DNA from: Planctomyces sp. SH-PL62
GTDB lineage: Bacteria; Planctomycetota; Planctomycetia; Isosphaerales; Isosphaeraceae
DNA length: 64,000 bases
NCBI RefSeq assembly: GCF_001610895.1
Contig: NZ_CP011273.1
Coordinates: 5,828,001 to 5,892,000, forward strand
Direction: 5' to 3'
Every line of letters begins with the position of its first letter. The first letter of the stretch is position 1. Positions 36,272 to 45,443 of the stretch are shown here, one piece after another. The notes below the pieces were generated by a model that worked only from the letters and a program-made list of their open reading frames with translations, made no database searches and was not told the origin of the DNA. The position numbers and the translations under genes are program-made.

Positions 36272-37210
36272 ATGACAAGCTGTTCAGATACCTTGACCGC
36301 GTCGACGCTCGACGACTATCTCGGCCGGCACCGCCGCCGCGTGGAGGAGGCCCTGACGGGCGTACTTCCCGGTCCGGCCCCGGGCGCTCTCGGGGACTGT
36401 CCCGAGCGTCTGGCTTCGGCGATGCGCTACAGCCTGCTCGGTGGCGGCAAGCGTCTGCGTCCGGTCCTCTGCCTGATGGCGGCGGAGGCGTGCGGCGCGT
36501 CGTGGGAAGCGGCGATGCCGGCGGCGCTGGCGTTGGAGTTGGTGCACACCTACTCGCTGATCCACGACGACCTGCCGGCGATGGACGACGACGACCTGCG
36601 TCGAGGCCGGCCGACGTGCCACAAAGCCTACGACGAGGCGACGGCCATCCTGGCCGGGGACGGCCTGCTGACCCTGGCGTTCGAGCTGATCGTCCGGGGG
36701 ATCGAGCCGTCGGGCCCGGCCGCGGAATGCGTGCGGATCCTGGCCGAGGCGTCGGGCCCGTCGGGGATGGTCGGGGGCCAGATGGCCGACCTGGAGGCCG
36801 AGGACCGCGCCGGCGACGGCGAGGACGGCTCGGCGGCCGAGCTGGAGGCGATCCACCGTCGCAAGACGGGCGCCCTGCTCCGGGCCCCGCTGGAGATGGG
36901 GGCCGTGATCGCCCAGGCGCCCGACGCCTGGCGAGAGGCCCTGGCCCGGTACGGCCGGGCGGTGGGCCTGGCGTTCCAGATCGTCGACGACCTGCTGGAC
37001 GTCGAGGGGGACGAGGCCAAGCTGGGCAAGCGGGTCGGCAAGGACTCGGGCCACGGAAAATGGACGTATCCCCGATTCCTGGGGGTCGAGGGGAGTCGGG
37101 CCAAGGCCCGGCAGCTCGCCCATGAGGCGGTCGCCGCCCTGGGCCCGTTGGAAACGCGCGGCGGACGGCTCCGCGAGCTGGCGCTGGCTCTTTTGGAAAG
37201 GGAGTGTTGA
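36272..37210 (+). CDS. ispA: Polyprenyl (farnesyl/geranylgeranyl) diphosphate synthase
   Basis: This 312-residue short-chain trans-prenyltransferase condenses isopentenyl diphosphate with allylic diphosphates. The first aspartate-rich motif is HDDLPAMDDDDLRRG, preceded by SLLGGGKRLRPVL. The second is FQIVDDLLDVEGD, with the typical GKRVGKDSGHGKWTYP that follows. Together they place it in the FPP/GGPP synthase group. ATG 36272 begins the family domain. Its stop overlaps the next gene's ATG by one base, so ispA and dxs are coupled in an isoprenoid operon. Confidence 0.92.
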   Translation: MTSCSDTLTASTLDDYLGRHRRRVEEALTGVLPGPAPGALGDCPERLASAMRYSLLGGGKRLRPVLCLMAAEACGASWEAAMPAALALELVHTYSLIHDDLPAMDDDDLRRGRPTCHKAYDEATAILAGDGLLTLAFELIVRGIEPSGPAAECVRILAEASGPSGMVGGQMADLEAEDRAGDGEDGSAAELEAIHRRKTGALLRAPLEMGAVIAQAPDAWREALARYGRAVGLAFQIVDDLLDVEGDEAKLGKRVGKDSGHGKWTYPRFLGVEGSRAKARQLAHEAVAALGPLETRGGRLRELALALLEREC

Positions 37211-39234
37211 TGCTCAGCCCTGATTCGATCCTGTCCCGGATCGGCTCCCCGACGGATCTCAAGGCGCTGAACGACAAGGAACTCGACCAGCTGGCCGACG
37301 AGATGCGCGGCGAGCTGATCGGCGTCGTGGGGCGGCGCGCGGCGCACTTCGCCAGCAACCTGGGCGTGGTGGAGCTCTGCCTGGCGCTCCACCTGACCTT
37401 CGACTTCGCCACCGACCGCCTGATCTGGGACACCGGCCACCAGATCTACCCCCACAAGCTGATCACCGGCCGGGCCGGCGAGCTCCATACGATCCGGACC
37501 AGGGGGGGCCTGATGGGCTACCCCAACCCGGCCGAGAGCCCGTACGACCTGTTCATGACCGGCCACGCCGGCTGCGCCCCCTCGACCGCGCTGGGGCTCA
37601 AGCTGGGCGACGAGCTGATGGGCCGGACCGACTCCCACTCGGTCGCCGTGATCGGCGACGGCGCCTTCCCCTCGGGGATCGTCTTCGAGGCGCTCAACCA
37701 CGCGAGCGGCTCCCAGAGCAAGCTCCTGGTGATCCTCAACGACAACAAGATGTCGATCTGCCCGCCGGTGGGGGGGGTCGCCAACGCGCTCGACCGGGCG
37801 CGGATGTCGAAGACCTACCACGACTGGAACAAGCGGCTCAAGTCGCTCGTCCCCACGATCCCGCTGGTGGGCGAGACCGCCGAGCGCTGGGTCCAGCAAC
37901 TCAAGGACGCCATCAAGGCCTCGCTCCAGCACGGCATGCTCTTCGAGGAGCTGGGGTTCACCTACCTCGGCCCGATCGACGGCCACGACCTGAAGGGGCT
38001 GCGGACCTACCTGGAGAAGGTCAAGGAGATGAGCGGGCCGATCCTGCTCCACGTCCTGACCAACAAGGGCCACGGCTTCGAGCCGGCCGTCAAGGACCCG
38101 GTGAAGTTCCACGCCCCCGCCCCCTTCCGCAAGGGCGAGGGGGGCTACGTCCCGATCAAGGTCTCCAGCAGCGAGACGTACACCGACGCCTTCAGCGCCG
38201 CGCTGTTCGACGCCTGCGGGCGGGACTCGCGGGTGGCCGTCCTGACCGCCGCCATGTGCGAGGGGAACAAGCTCCAGAAGGTCCGCGAGAGCTTCCCCAG
38301 CCAGTTCTTCGACGTCGGCATCTGCGAGAGCCACGCGGTGGCGCTGGCCGGCGGCATGGCCAAGGCGGGCGCCCGCCCGGTGGTCGACGTCTACAGCACG
38401 TTCCTCCAGCGCGCCTACGACCAGATCTTCCAGGAGGTCTCGCTCCAGAACCTCCCGGTCGTCTTCTGCCTCGACCGCGCCGGGCTCGTGGGCGCCGACG
38501 GGCCGACCCACCACGGCAGCTACGACCTGGCCTACATGCGGGCCTTCCCCAACATGGTCGTCATGGCCCCCGGCGACCGCCGCGACATCAGCCCGATGCT
38601 CGACTTCGCCCTCGGCCACGACGCGCCGGTCTCCATCCGCTACCCCCGCGCCAACCTCGAATCCGTCGAGCGCGACGTCCAGCCGATCGAGCTGGGCCAG
38701 GCCGAGGTCATCGAGTGGGAGAGCGACGGCATGATCATCGCCTGCGGCTCGCTCCTGGGCGCCAGCCTCCAGGCGGCGGCCCGGCTGCACGCGCGGTACG
38801 GCCTGCACGTGGGCGTGATCAACGCCCGGTTCGTCAAGCCGCTCGACCGGGCGACGATCGGCAAGGCGATCGAGGAGGCCGGGTTCGTGCTGACCGTCGA
38901 GGAAGGCTGCCTCCCCGGCGGGTTCGGCTCGGCCGTCCTGGAAGCCGCCAACGACGCCGGCCTGCCCACGCGGCACGTCCGACGCCTGGGCCTCCCCGAC
39001 CGCTTCGTCCTCCACGCCGAGCGCGACGAGCAGCTCGCCGAGGTGGGCCTGGACGTCGACGGGATCACCGCCGCCGCCCTGGAGATGGCCCGCGCCGTCG
39101 GCCTGGAATTCACCGACCTGGCCGCCGAGTCGGAGTCGGGGTCTCATCCAGCCCCGGCGTCGATCGCCGACGGCGGGGCGCACCCGAACGCGAACGGCTC
39201 GGCGGTCGTCGCCGCCTCCCCTTCCCAGCAGTAA
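37210..39234 (+). CDS. dxs: 1-deoxy-D-xylulose-5-phosphate synthase
   Basis: DXS joins pyruvate and glyceraldehyde 3-phosphate with thiamine diphosphate, the first step of the MEP isoprenoid pathway. The 674-residue protein shows DTGHQIYPHK, FMTGHAGCAPSTALG, and the thiamine-diphosphate motif GDGAFPSGIVFEALNH ending in ILNDNKMSI. The pyrimidine-binding and C-terminal transketolase domains follow (HHGSYDLAYMRAFPNM, EEGCLPGGFGSAVLE). Of GTG 37204, TTG 37207 and ATG 37210, the ATG has the best spacing from AAGGGAG and overlaps the ispA stop. The last 40 residues are low-complexity. It lies between ispA and nadK. Confidence 0.95.
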   Translation: MLSPDSILSRIGSPTDLKALNDKELDQLADEMRGELIGVVGRRAAHFASNLGVVELCLALHLTFDFATDRLIWDTGHQIYPHKLITGRAGELHTIRTRGGLMGYPNPAESPYDLFMTGHAGCAPSTALGLKLGDELMGRTDSHSVAVIGDGAFPSGIVFEALNHASGSQSKLLVILNDNKMSICPPVGGVANALDRARMSKTYHDWNKRLKSLVPTIPLVGETAERWVQQLKDAIKASLQHGMLFEELGFTYLGPIDGHDLKGLRTYLEKVKEMSGPILLHVLTNKGHGFEPAVKDPVKFHAPAPFRKGEGGYVPIKVSSSETYTDAFSAALFDACGRDSRVAVLTAAMCEGNKLQKVRESFPSQFFDVGICESHAVALAGGMAKAGARPVVDVYSTFLQRAYDQIFQEVSLQNLPVVFCLDRAGLVGADGPTHHGSYDLAYMRAFPNMVVMAPGDRRDISPMLDFALGHDAPVSIRYPRANLESVERDVQPIELGQAEVIEWESDGMIIACGSLLGASLQAAARLHARYGLHVGVINARFVKPLDRATIGKAIEEAGFVLTVEEGCLPGGFGSAVLEAANDAGLPTRHVRRLGLPDRFVLHAERDEQLAEVGLDVDGITAAALEMARAVGLEFTDLAAESESGSHPAPASIADGGAHPNANGSAVVAASPSQQ

Positions 39235-39282
39235 TCCGGCCCAGACGGGGCGAGCCCGCCCCGCGGGCCCGGGGAGTTCCCC

Positions 39283-40185
39283 ATGGCGACGACCCTCGAA
39301 ACGCCCGGCCCGCCGGGACGCTACCACCCGCTTCGACTGATGATCCTGGGCAACGGCACCCGTGAGGAGGTCCAGGATTACGTCGAACGGGTGGCCGCCG
39401 CGATCCGGGCCGTCCCCCGATTCGCCCTGGTGGGGATCGACCTCTCGGCGGATTCGGACCTCTCCCAGTGCCCGGCCGACGTCGCGGTGGTCGTCGGCGG
39501 CGACGGCACGGTGCTGCACACCGTCCGCCGGATGGCCGACAGGCCGACCCCGATCCTGGGCGTCAACGCCGGCCGGCTCGGCTTCCTCGCCGACCTGACC
39601 GTCGAGACCTTCGTCGAACGGCTCCCCGACCTGGCCGCCCGCCGGTACACGATCGAGAATCTCATGACCATGTCGGTCAAGGTGATCTCGGCCCGGGGGC
39701 CGACCCGGGTCTTCCACGCCCTCAACGACGCCGTGCTCCGCGCCGCGCCCTACTTCCGAATCGTCGAGATCGGCCTGTCCATCGACGGCGAGAGCGTGAT
39801 GTCCTATCGGGGCGACGGCCTGATCCTGGCCACGCCCGCCGGCTCCACCGCGCACAGCCTCTCGGCCGGCGGCCCGATCCTCCCCCCCAGCGCCCACATG
39901 TTCGTCGTCACGCCGATCTGCGCCCACACGCTCACCCAGCGCCCGCTGGTCGACAGCGGCCACAAGACCTACGAGCTGGTGGTCCGGGGCGAGGGGATCG
40001 CCATGATCCTCGTCATCGACGGTCAGATCCAGATCCCGCTCCAGTCGGGCGACCGCGTGATCGTCCGCCGCGGCGATTCCCATTTCCCCATCATCCGCCT
40101 CCCCGGCCACAGCTTCTACAGCACCCTCCGCGACAAGCTCGGCTGGGGCGCCTACCCCGCCGGCGACCGCGGCCCCCGCTCCTGA
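39283..40185 (+). CDS. nadK: NAD kinase
   Basis: The 300-residue protein phosphorylates NAD to NADP. It has the family motifs VVVGGDGTVLHTVRRM (residues about 69-84), the NDAVL segment of the catalytic site, and YRGDGLILATPAGSTAHSLSAGGPI. The Thr and Tyr usually seen in TPTGSTAYSLSAGG are replaced by Ala and His here, but the fold and the remaining motifs are intact. It lies 49 bases after dxs and is probably in the same operon, supplying NADPH demand in isoprenoid synthesis. Confidence 0.93.
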   Translation: MATTLETPGPPGRYHPLRLMILGNGTREEVQDYVERVAAAIRAVPRFALVGIDLSADSDLSQCPADVAVVVGGDGTVLHTVRRMADRPTPILGVNAGRLGFLADLTVETFVERLPDLAARRYTIENLMTMSVKVISARGPTRVFHALNDAVLRAAPYFRIVEIGLSIDGESVMSYRGDGLILATPAGSTAHSLSAGGPILPPSAHMFVVTPICAHTLTQRPLVDSGHKTYELVVRGEGIAMILVIDGQIQIPLQSGDRVIVRRGDSHFPIIRLPGHSFYSTLRDKLGWGAYPAGDRGPRS

Positions 40186-40230
40186 GTTGAGCCCCCCTCC
40201 TCCCCTCGAACCCACAAAACCTGCTGGCGC

Positions 40231-40343
40231 CTTCATGCCTTATCCCCTTGTGGGAGAAGGCGGCCGAAGGCCGGACGAGCGCGCTCAGCTCGCCCCTTTA
40301 ATGAGAAGAATGCCGGCGCGATCATGCCTTCCCCCCCGGTGGG
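40231..40343 (+). repeat. MITE-like dispersed repeat, locus 1
   Basis: The stretch contains the core GGGAGAAGGCGGCCGAAGGC (40252-40271) and further G-rich and C-rich arms. It lies between nadK and the left end of IS copy 1, and the IS terminal repeat begins at 40344. The element shares segments with other loci at 41650-41885, 49425-49560 and 51318-51445. Confidence 0.6.
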
Positions 40344-41649
40344 CTTTCAGGGGGAGGTATCGATTTTCATCAATACTTCGGGGGGCGGGGCGGCGTCGCG
40401 CGGCGGGCCGGGCCAGGGCTCCGGGAGGAAGCGGCCGGCGGGGTCGGCCCCCCCGATCCAGGCCCGCAGGACGGCGGCGCCCCCCAGCAGGAAGGTCGAC
40501 CAGCGCCGGGGCTTGGGGGCGGCGGCCGGCCCCGGCCCCGGCTCGGGCTCGGGTCGATCGGCGGCGTCGGCCGCGCCGCCGACCTCCAGCGTCCACAGGG
40601 TCGCCAGGGCCATCGCGGCCCACAGCCGGGCCGCCCGCGCCGGGTCGGCCATCCGGCTCCGCTCCCACCGCCAGCCGTCGCTCTTGATCTTCTTGAACGA
40701 GCACTCGATCCAGGCCCGCACGGCGTACCAGGACGCGTCGGCCTGTTCCGGCGGCAGGTCGGTGAGGATCAGCCAGGGGTCGGCGCGGCCCTCGTCCCAC
40801 CGCGCCAGCAGCGTGCAGTCCAGCCGCGCCTCCTTCGTCTTGAAGGCCTGGCCGCGGGCCCGGAACCGGGCCCCGTGCCGCGGGGCCAGCTCGGGCATCC
40901 GCGCCCATCGGCCCCCCTGGGGCCGGAAGCAGCCCCGGGCCTTGGCCCGCATCAGCGGGTGCCAGCCCAGCTCGACGATCGCCCGGAACAGGCCCGACGA
41001 CTCGATCCCCCGGTCCGACAGGACGAACACGCGTCGGTCCGGCCCGACGTGCTCGCGGAGCAGGCCCAGGAGCCGCTTCCAGTGCGGGTTCCAGGCCCCC
41101 GGCTCGTTCCCCGGCAGGACCGCCCAGGCGACCGGCACGGCGCACGACCGGTAGAGCGCCGCGACGCACAGGACCGTCATCCGATCGCCCAGCGCGGTGG
41201 CGTCGACGGCCAGGGCCAGGGGGCCGTCGCCCCAGCTCGAGAGGACCCAGCCCAGCAGCGGGCCGAAGCAGGCCTCGGGATCGAGCTCGCGGCGGGACCG
41301 GCCCCGCTTCGAGGCGGCCGGGCGGTAGAACTCGCGGAGCCGCTGGCGGACCGTGCCGGGCCCCACGTCCAGCAGGGCCGCCAGGTGGACGGCCACCCGG
41401 TCCAGCCCGCCGCCGCGTGCCAGGATCATCCCGAGGCTGTACCAGGCCAGGACCCGGGCCTGGCATCGCGACAGCGTGGGGAACCGAGTCGCGACGCGGT
41501 CGGACCAGCGGTACAGTAGTTCGGGGCGGGGCATGGCTCCTCCCGGTCGAACAGCGGTCAGCCCTGGTAAGCCGTCCGCTATAAACCGGGACCGTGCCCC
41601 GTTCCATACCCCTCTCCCATAAGCCGGACGAAATACCTCCCCCTGAAAG
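40344..41649 (-). mobile_element. IS4-type insertion sequence, copy 1 (1306 bp)
   Basis: The element is bounded by 17-base terminal inverted repeats, CTTTCAGGGGGAGGTAT (40344-40360) and its complement (41633-41649). It holds one transposase gene. It is the same length as the copy at 51446-52751 and nearly identical, but in opposite orientation. The transposase stop codon lies inside the left terminal repeat. The outer flanks belong to the dispersed repeat family and show no obvious target duplication. Confidence 0.9.
40347..41534 (-). CDS. IS4-family DDE transposase, copy 1
   Basis: The 395-residue transposase has an N-terminal helical region with DRVAVHLAALLDVGPGTVRQRL (DNA-binding) and a catalytic core with DDE residues: Asp in LAVDATALGDRM, Asp in FVLSDRGIES, and Glu in WYAVRAWIECSFKKIKSDGW. 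The last matches the IS4-family signature Y-x2-R-x3-E-x6-K exactly (Y, R, E and K at the right spacings). The C-terminal tail is Pro-rich. It differs from copy 2 by one residue, Lys for Arg in MRAKARGCF. Confidence 0.92.
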   Translation of the reverse strand: MPRPELLYRWSDRVATRFPTLSRCQARVLAWYSLGMILARGGGLDRVAVHLAALLDVGPGTVRQRLREFYRPAASKRGRSRRELDPEACFGPLLGWVLSSWGDGPLALAVDATALGDRMTVLCVAALYRSCAVPVAWAVLPGNEPGAWNPHWKRLLGLLREHVGPDRRVFVLSDRGIESSGLFRAIVELGWHPLMRAKARGCFRPQGGRWARMPELAPRHGARFRARGQAFKTKEARLDCTLLARWDEGRADPWLILTDLPPEQADASWYAVRAWIECSFKKIKSDGWRWERSRMADPARAARLWAAMALATLWTLEVGGAADAADRPEPEPGPGPAAAPKPRRWSTFLLGGAAVLRAWIGGADPAGRFLPEPWPGPPRDAAPPPEVLMKIDTSP

Positions 41650-41885
41650 CCCGCCAGGGGGGAAGACCGTGATGGAGCGAAAGCCGTCGCAGTCCGAATC
41701 CGGGCCGTAAAGTCCTTCCCCCCTCGCGGGGGAAGGTGGCCGAAGGCCGGATGAGGGGGAAGACGAGCACGGAAACCGTCGGGCGTTCCGGCCCGCCCGC
41801 GATGACGGAGGCCGTCGGCGCGATCCTTCGCCCACCAGGGGAGAAGGAAAGGCTTCCGTGCCGGCGCGTCGAGGTCTTTGCGGCG
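41650..41885 (+). repeat. MITE-like dispersed repeat, locus 2
   Basis: This non-coding stretch lies between IS copy 1 and the 3' end of the sulfatase gene. It carries AGGGGGGAAGACCGTGATGG (41656-41675), which matches locus 6 near 55927, and a later arm with GTGGCCGAAGGCCGGATGAG (41737-41756). The right end pairs imperfectly with that arm. The whole element reads as a large imperfect palindrome with a variable loop. Confidence 0.6.
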
Positions 41886-44071
41886 TCAGTCGCCGAGTTC
41901 GACGACCACGGACTCGATGGTTCCTCGGAAGGTGTTGGGGGAGATGTAGGGGCCAACGGCTCCGTCGTCGTCGCGGCCGACTTGAAGGCCGTCGACGGGC
42001 TGGCGGCCGATGAGGCGGCCCTGGGCGGTTTTGGCGGGGCGACCGTCGACTTCCAGGGTCAGCTTGCCGGCCTTGTCGATCCCGGCGACGAGCGCGTGGG
42101 GGCCGGGCGCGAGCGCGGGCCGGAGACCCTCGCGGCGTCGCCGCGCCCCGCGCCGTCGCGGACCAGGAACGAGGGGCGGCCGTCCTTGATGAACAGCGTG
42201 AAGCCGGCGGCGGTCCCGCCGTGGGCGACGATCACGCCGTCGGGCTGTTCCTCGGGGACGGTGAACTTCGCGATCAGGCTGATCGGCCTGCCCTCGACGG
42301 CGGGCGCCGAACCGCGCCGAAGATCGGCGTCGGCCTTGAGTTCGAACCGGCGATTCCGGCTCGGCGCGGCCTGCTCGCCGCCTCGCCAGGCGCCCAGGGG
42401 GAGGACGTCGGCGCGGGCGGCGTAGGCGTCCCACGCGGCGGCCATGGCCCGGACGCGGTCGGGGTGTTCGGCGGCCCGATCGTGAAGCTCGGAGCGGTCC
42501 TCGGCGATGTCGTACAGCTCCCACGGCTCGTTCGACCTGGCGACGAGCTTCCAGTCCCCGTCGCGGACGGCGCGGTTCCCCTCGTGCTCCCAGAAGAGGG
42601 GCCCCGGGCGGTTCAGGGGCTCGCCCTGGAACGCGGGACGCAGGCTGACGCCCTCGCGAGGCTTGATGGGACGGCCGTCGACCTCGGTGGGATAGGTCGC
42701 GCCGGCGAGGTCGACGCAGGTGGCCATCACGTCGATCAGGTGGCCGGGCTGGGGCTCCAGCTTGCCGTTGCGATCGGGCTTCACGCCCGACGGCCAGTGG
42801 ACGATCAGGGGCGTGGAGATCCCCCCTTCGTGAGTCCAGTGCTTGTACTCGCGGAAGGGCGTGTTGCTGACGTTGGCCCAGCCCCGGCCGTAGGCGACGT
42901 AGGTGTCGGCCGGGCCCGGCATGACCCCCGGCCCGGTGCGGACGGGGCGGCCGTCGCGAGTCTGCATCGGCGGCCCGCCCCGGCGCTGGAGGTCGTCCGG
43001 TCCCAGCGGCTTCAGGCCGTCGACCGGCGGCTGGGGCTTGTTGCGGCCCATGTCCTCCGCGCAGGCGCCGTTGTCCTGGAGGAAGAGGATGAGCGTGTTC
43101 TCCAACTCTCCCGCCGCCTTCAACTGCGCGACGATCCGGCCGATCCCGGCGTCCATCGTCTCGATCATCGCCGCGTAGACTTCCTTGCAGCTCGCCTCGC
43201 GCGCCTCGTCCTCGACCTCGTTCCAGTCGTCGGAGGCGGGAGTGATCTCGGCGTCCTCGGGGACGAGGCCCATGGCCTTCATACGCGCCAGGCGACCCTC
43301 GCGGACCGGCGCATAGCCGGCGTCGTACTTCCCCTTGTATTTTGCAATGGCGTCTTCGGGCGCGTGCATCGGCCAGTGCGCGGCGGTATAGGCGACGTAC
43401 AGGAAGAAGGGCCTGTCGGGCGATTCGGCCTCATGATCGCGAATGTATTTGACCGCGTTGTCCGAGATGGCATCGGTGTAATAATATGACTCGGGCTGAT
43501 ATTCCGGGTCGTTCGCGGGAGTGATGAGGGTCTCCTGGCGGCAGAGGTTGCCGGGGTCGAAGTAGCTCCCCGCGCCGATGATCGTCCCGTAGAACTTCTC
43601 GAACCCCCGGCCGACGGGCCAGGTGGCGCGGTCGCCGTTGGGGCCGGTGAATCGCGTGAGGTGCCACTTGCCGGTCATGTAGGTCCGGTATCCGGCCGGC
43701 TTGAGGACCTCGGCGATCGTGGCCGAATTCCGGTTGAGGACGCCGCGATAGCCGTCCCGGCCGCGATCTTCCATCATGTGGCCGACGCCAGCCTGGTGGG
43801 GGTAGAGCCCGGTCAGCAACGAGGCCCGCGTCGGGCAGCACCGCGCGGCGTTGTAGAACTGGGTGAACCGCACGCCCCCCGCCGCCAGGGCGTCGAGATT
43901 CGGCGTCGTCAGCTCGCCGCCGTAGCAGCCCAGGTCCGAGAACCCCATGTCGTCGCTCATGATGAGCACGACGTTCGGCCGCTTCGCTCCCTCGGCCGCG
44001 GCCGCGGACCCCGAACCGATCCGACCCAGCAGCACCAACCCGGCGACCAGCACCCCCGGCGAAATCCTCAT
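41886..44071 (-). CDS. Secreted arylsulfatase-type sulfatase with a C-terminal binding domain, frameshifted near the end
   Basis: The protein starts with a signal peptide (MRISPGVLVAGLVLLGRIGSGSAAAAE) and the sulfatase core: PNVVLIMSDDMGFSDLGCYG for metal binding, and CCPTRASLLTG, whose Cys in C-x-P-x-R is converted to formylglycine. TYMTGKWHLTR and HWPMHAPEDAI complete the domain. It should desulfate polysaccharide or glycan outside the cytoplasm. The frame that reaches 42059 gives a nonsense tail. A -1 shift near 42115-42121 continues ALAPGPHALVAGIDKAGKLT to 41886 and yields about 728 residues, ending in a concanavalin-like domain. A missing base in the assembly is likely. Confidence 0.9.
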
Positions 44072-44481
44072 CCCATCCCCTCCCTCGTCACGTTCGATCC
44101 CCAGGCCCGACGGCCGATCGTAGCGAACTCCTCGGGAAATCGATAGCGAACGCCGGCGGCGTCCCGCCCGGCCCGCGAGGCCTGGAGGCGTCCTCGCGAG
44201 GCGACGGGATGCCCCGGCGCGTCGTCGCGATGCACAGGCCGCACGCGGGCCGGCCCGCGCGGCGCCGGCGCGTGGCGGAATCGCGTCATGCGATGAAACC
44301 CCTCAACCCGGTTTGCGTGGGCGCCTGCATCGATCTTATGCTCCACCCCACGGTCGCAAGACATCAGCGAAAGATCACGTCTTTGATGATCAACGCAAGG
44401 ATGGGACGAGGAACGAGCAAAGACGCCGGCCTTCGCGATGCATGGCGAGAATCTTAAGCGCAACGTCTTGGAGAATTGATG
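44072..44481. other. divergent intergenic region between sulfatase and PEP-CTERM genes
   Basis: No coding region is supported over these 410 bases. The region must hold the promoters of both flanking genes, but I cannot define boxes with confidence. The part from about 44300 to 44475 is less GC-rich. GGAGA at 44470-44474 is the ribosome binding site of the plus-strand gene. Confidence 0.5.
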
Positions 44482-45291
44482 ATGAAGTCCTCCGTTCACC
44501 GCATCCTGGGTTTCGCCTTCCTGTTGACCACGAGCGTTGGCGCCGCCGCACGGGCGGACATGCAGATGGATTTCAGCGACCCGGTCGTCCTTGGCAACAC
44601 GCAGGCCCCGGGGGTGTGGTACAAAGACCGCTACGTGCCGGCCGGCTTCGTCAGCCAGCAGTCGTTCCTGGGGGACGACCGCCTCCTCCAGACCATCAGC
44701 GCCTCGGACGCGCAAGCCAACGCGTTCTACAACACCCAGGGCCGCAAGTTCGACCTGGAGCCCGGCACCTTCGCGGCGAGCATCGACCTCTACATCGACG
44801 CGCAATGGCAGGACGACGGCTCCGACGCGCTTCGCTTCGCGGGGTTCTGGGGGACCGGAGTGGACGCCGCCGACGACGTCTCGGCCTACCCGATCATCGA
44901 GATCTCGCGCTACACCCGGGGCGAGCTCGGCGTCTACGTGTGGGACACCATCAACGGCGGGTTCACCCTGGCAAAGGCCCTGACCGCTGCCGATCTGGGC
45001 GGGTTCCACACCCTGGGCTTCGGGCTGGTCGGCGGGGACTTCGTCTACACCTATGACGGCGACGTCATCGGCGGCGGGGGCGGCAACGGGACCGTGGCCC
45101 TGAGCAACATCATCCTCCAGGGCCACAACACGACGACCGGCGTGAACCGCGGCATCTACTGGGACAACCTGTCCAGCACCAACAGCACCGCCGCCGTCCC
45201 CGAGCCGGCGAGCCTGATCTCCGCCGCCTTCGCCCTCGGCGCCGCCGGCCTCTTCGCCGCCCGCCGCGCCCGCAGCCGTCGCGCCGCCTGA
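44482..45291 (+). CDS. PEP-CTERM sorting-domain protein
   Basis: The protein (269 residues from ATG 44482) has a signal peptide (MKSSVHRILGFAFLLTTSVGAAARA). A beta-rich extracellular domain follows (LTFS-like strands, RYTRGELGVYVWD). The C-terminal sorting signal is VPEPAS, then a hydrophobic helix, then RRARSRR. PEP-CTERM proteins are exported and processed by exosortase in bacteria with extracellular matrix. TTG 44476, ATG 44479 and ATG 44482 are all in frame; the last has the best spacing from GGAGA. A terminator-like hairpin follows the gene. Confidence 0.9.
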   Translation: MKSSVHRILGFAFLLTTSVGAAARADMQMDFSDPVVLGNTQAPGVWYKDRYVPAGFVSQQSFLGDDRLLQTISASDAQANAFYNTQGRKFDLEPGTFAASIDLYIDAQWQDDGSDALRFAGFWGTGVDAADDVSAYPIIEISRYTRGELGVYVWDTINGGFTLAKALTAADLGGFHTLGFGLVGGDFVYTYDGDVIGGGGGNGTVALSNIILQGHNTTTGVNRGIYWDNLSSTNSTAAVPEPASLISAAFALGAAGLFAARRARSRRAA

Positions 45292-45326
45292 TTCTCCCCC
45301 CTCGGCTCACCCGGTTCGCATCACAG

Positions 45327-45359
45327 GGCGGTCCCGCTCCACGGAGGAGCGGGGCCGCC
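45327..45359 (+). terminator. terminator-like hairpin after the PEP-CTERM gene
   Basis: The stem GGCGGTCCCGCTCC (45327-45340) pairs with GGAGCGGGGCCGCC (45346-45359), 13 Watson-Crick pairs and one wobble, around the loop ACGGA. Only two T follow, so it may rely on stem strength alone. It lies 36 bases after the stop. Confidence 0.6.
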
Positions 45360-45443
45360 TTGCCGCGCGTCGCGGACCTGATTCGGCTTGCTCGTCGACG
45401 ATGCTCTGGCGAACGCCTCGGCCGTCGGGCATGATGAACGGTT

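Noticed and set aside
36628-40236. Minus-strand open frame of 1202 residues
   Set aside because: It is antisense to ispA, dxs and nadK, which have clear family motifs. It has no recognisable domain and no ribosome binding site.
40344-41649. Simple target-site duplication around IS copy 1
   Set aside because: The bases outside the two terminal repeats (GGTGGG and CCCGCC) are not direct repeats. They are complementary parts of the palindromic repeat, so no duplication can be claimed.
44068-45126. Minus-strand open frame opposite the PEP-CTERM gene
   Set aside because: The plus-strand protein has a clear signal peptide and PEP-CTERM tail. The antisense frame has neither a start signal nor a domain.
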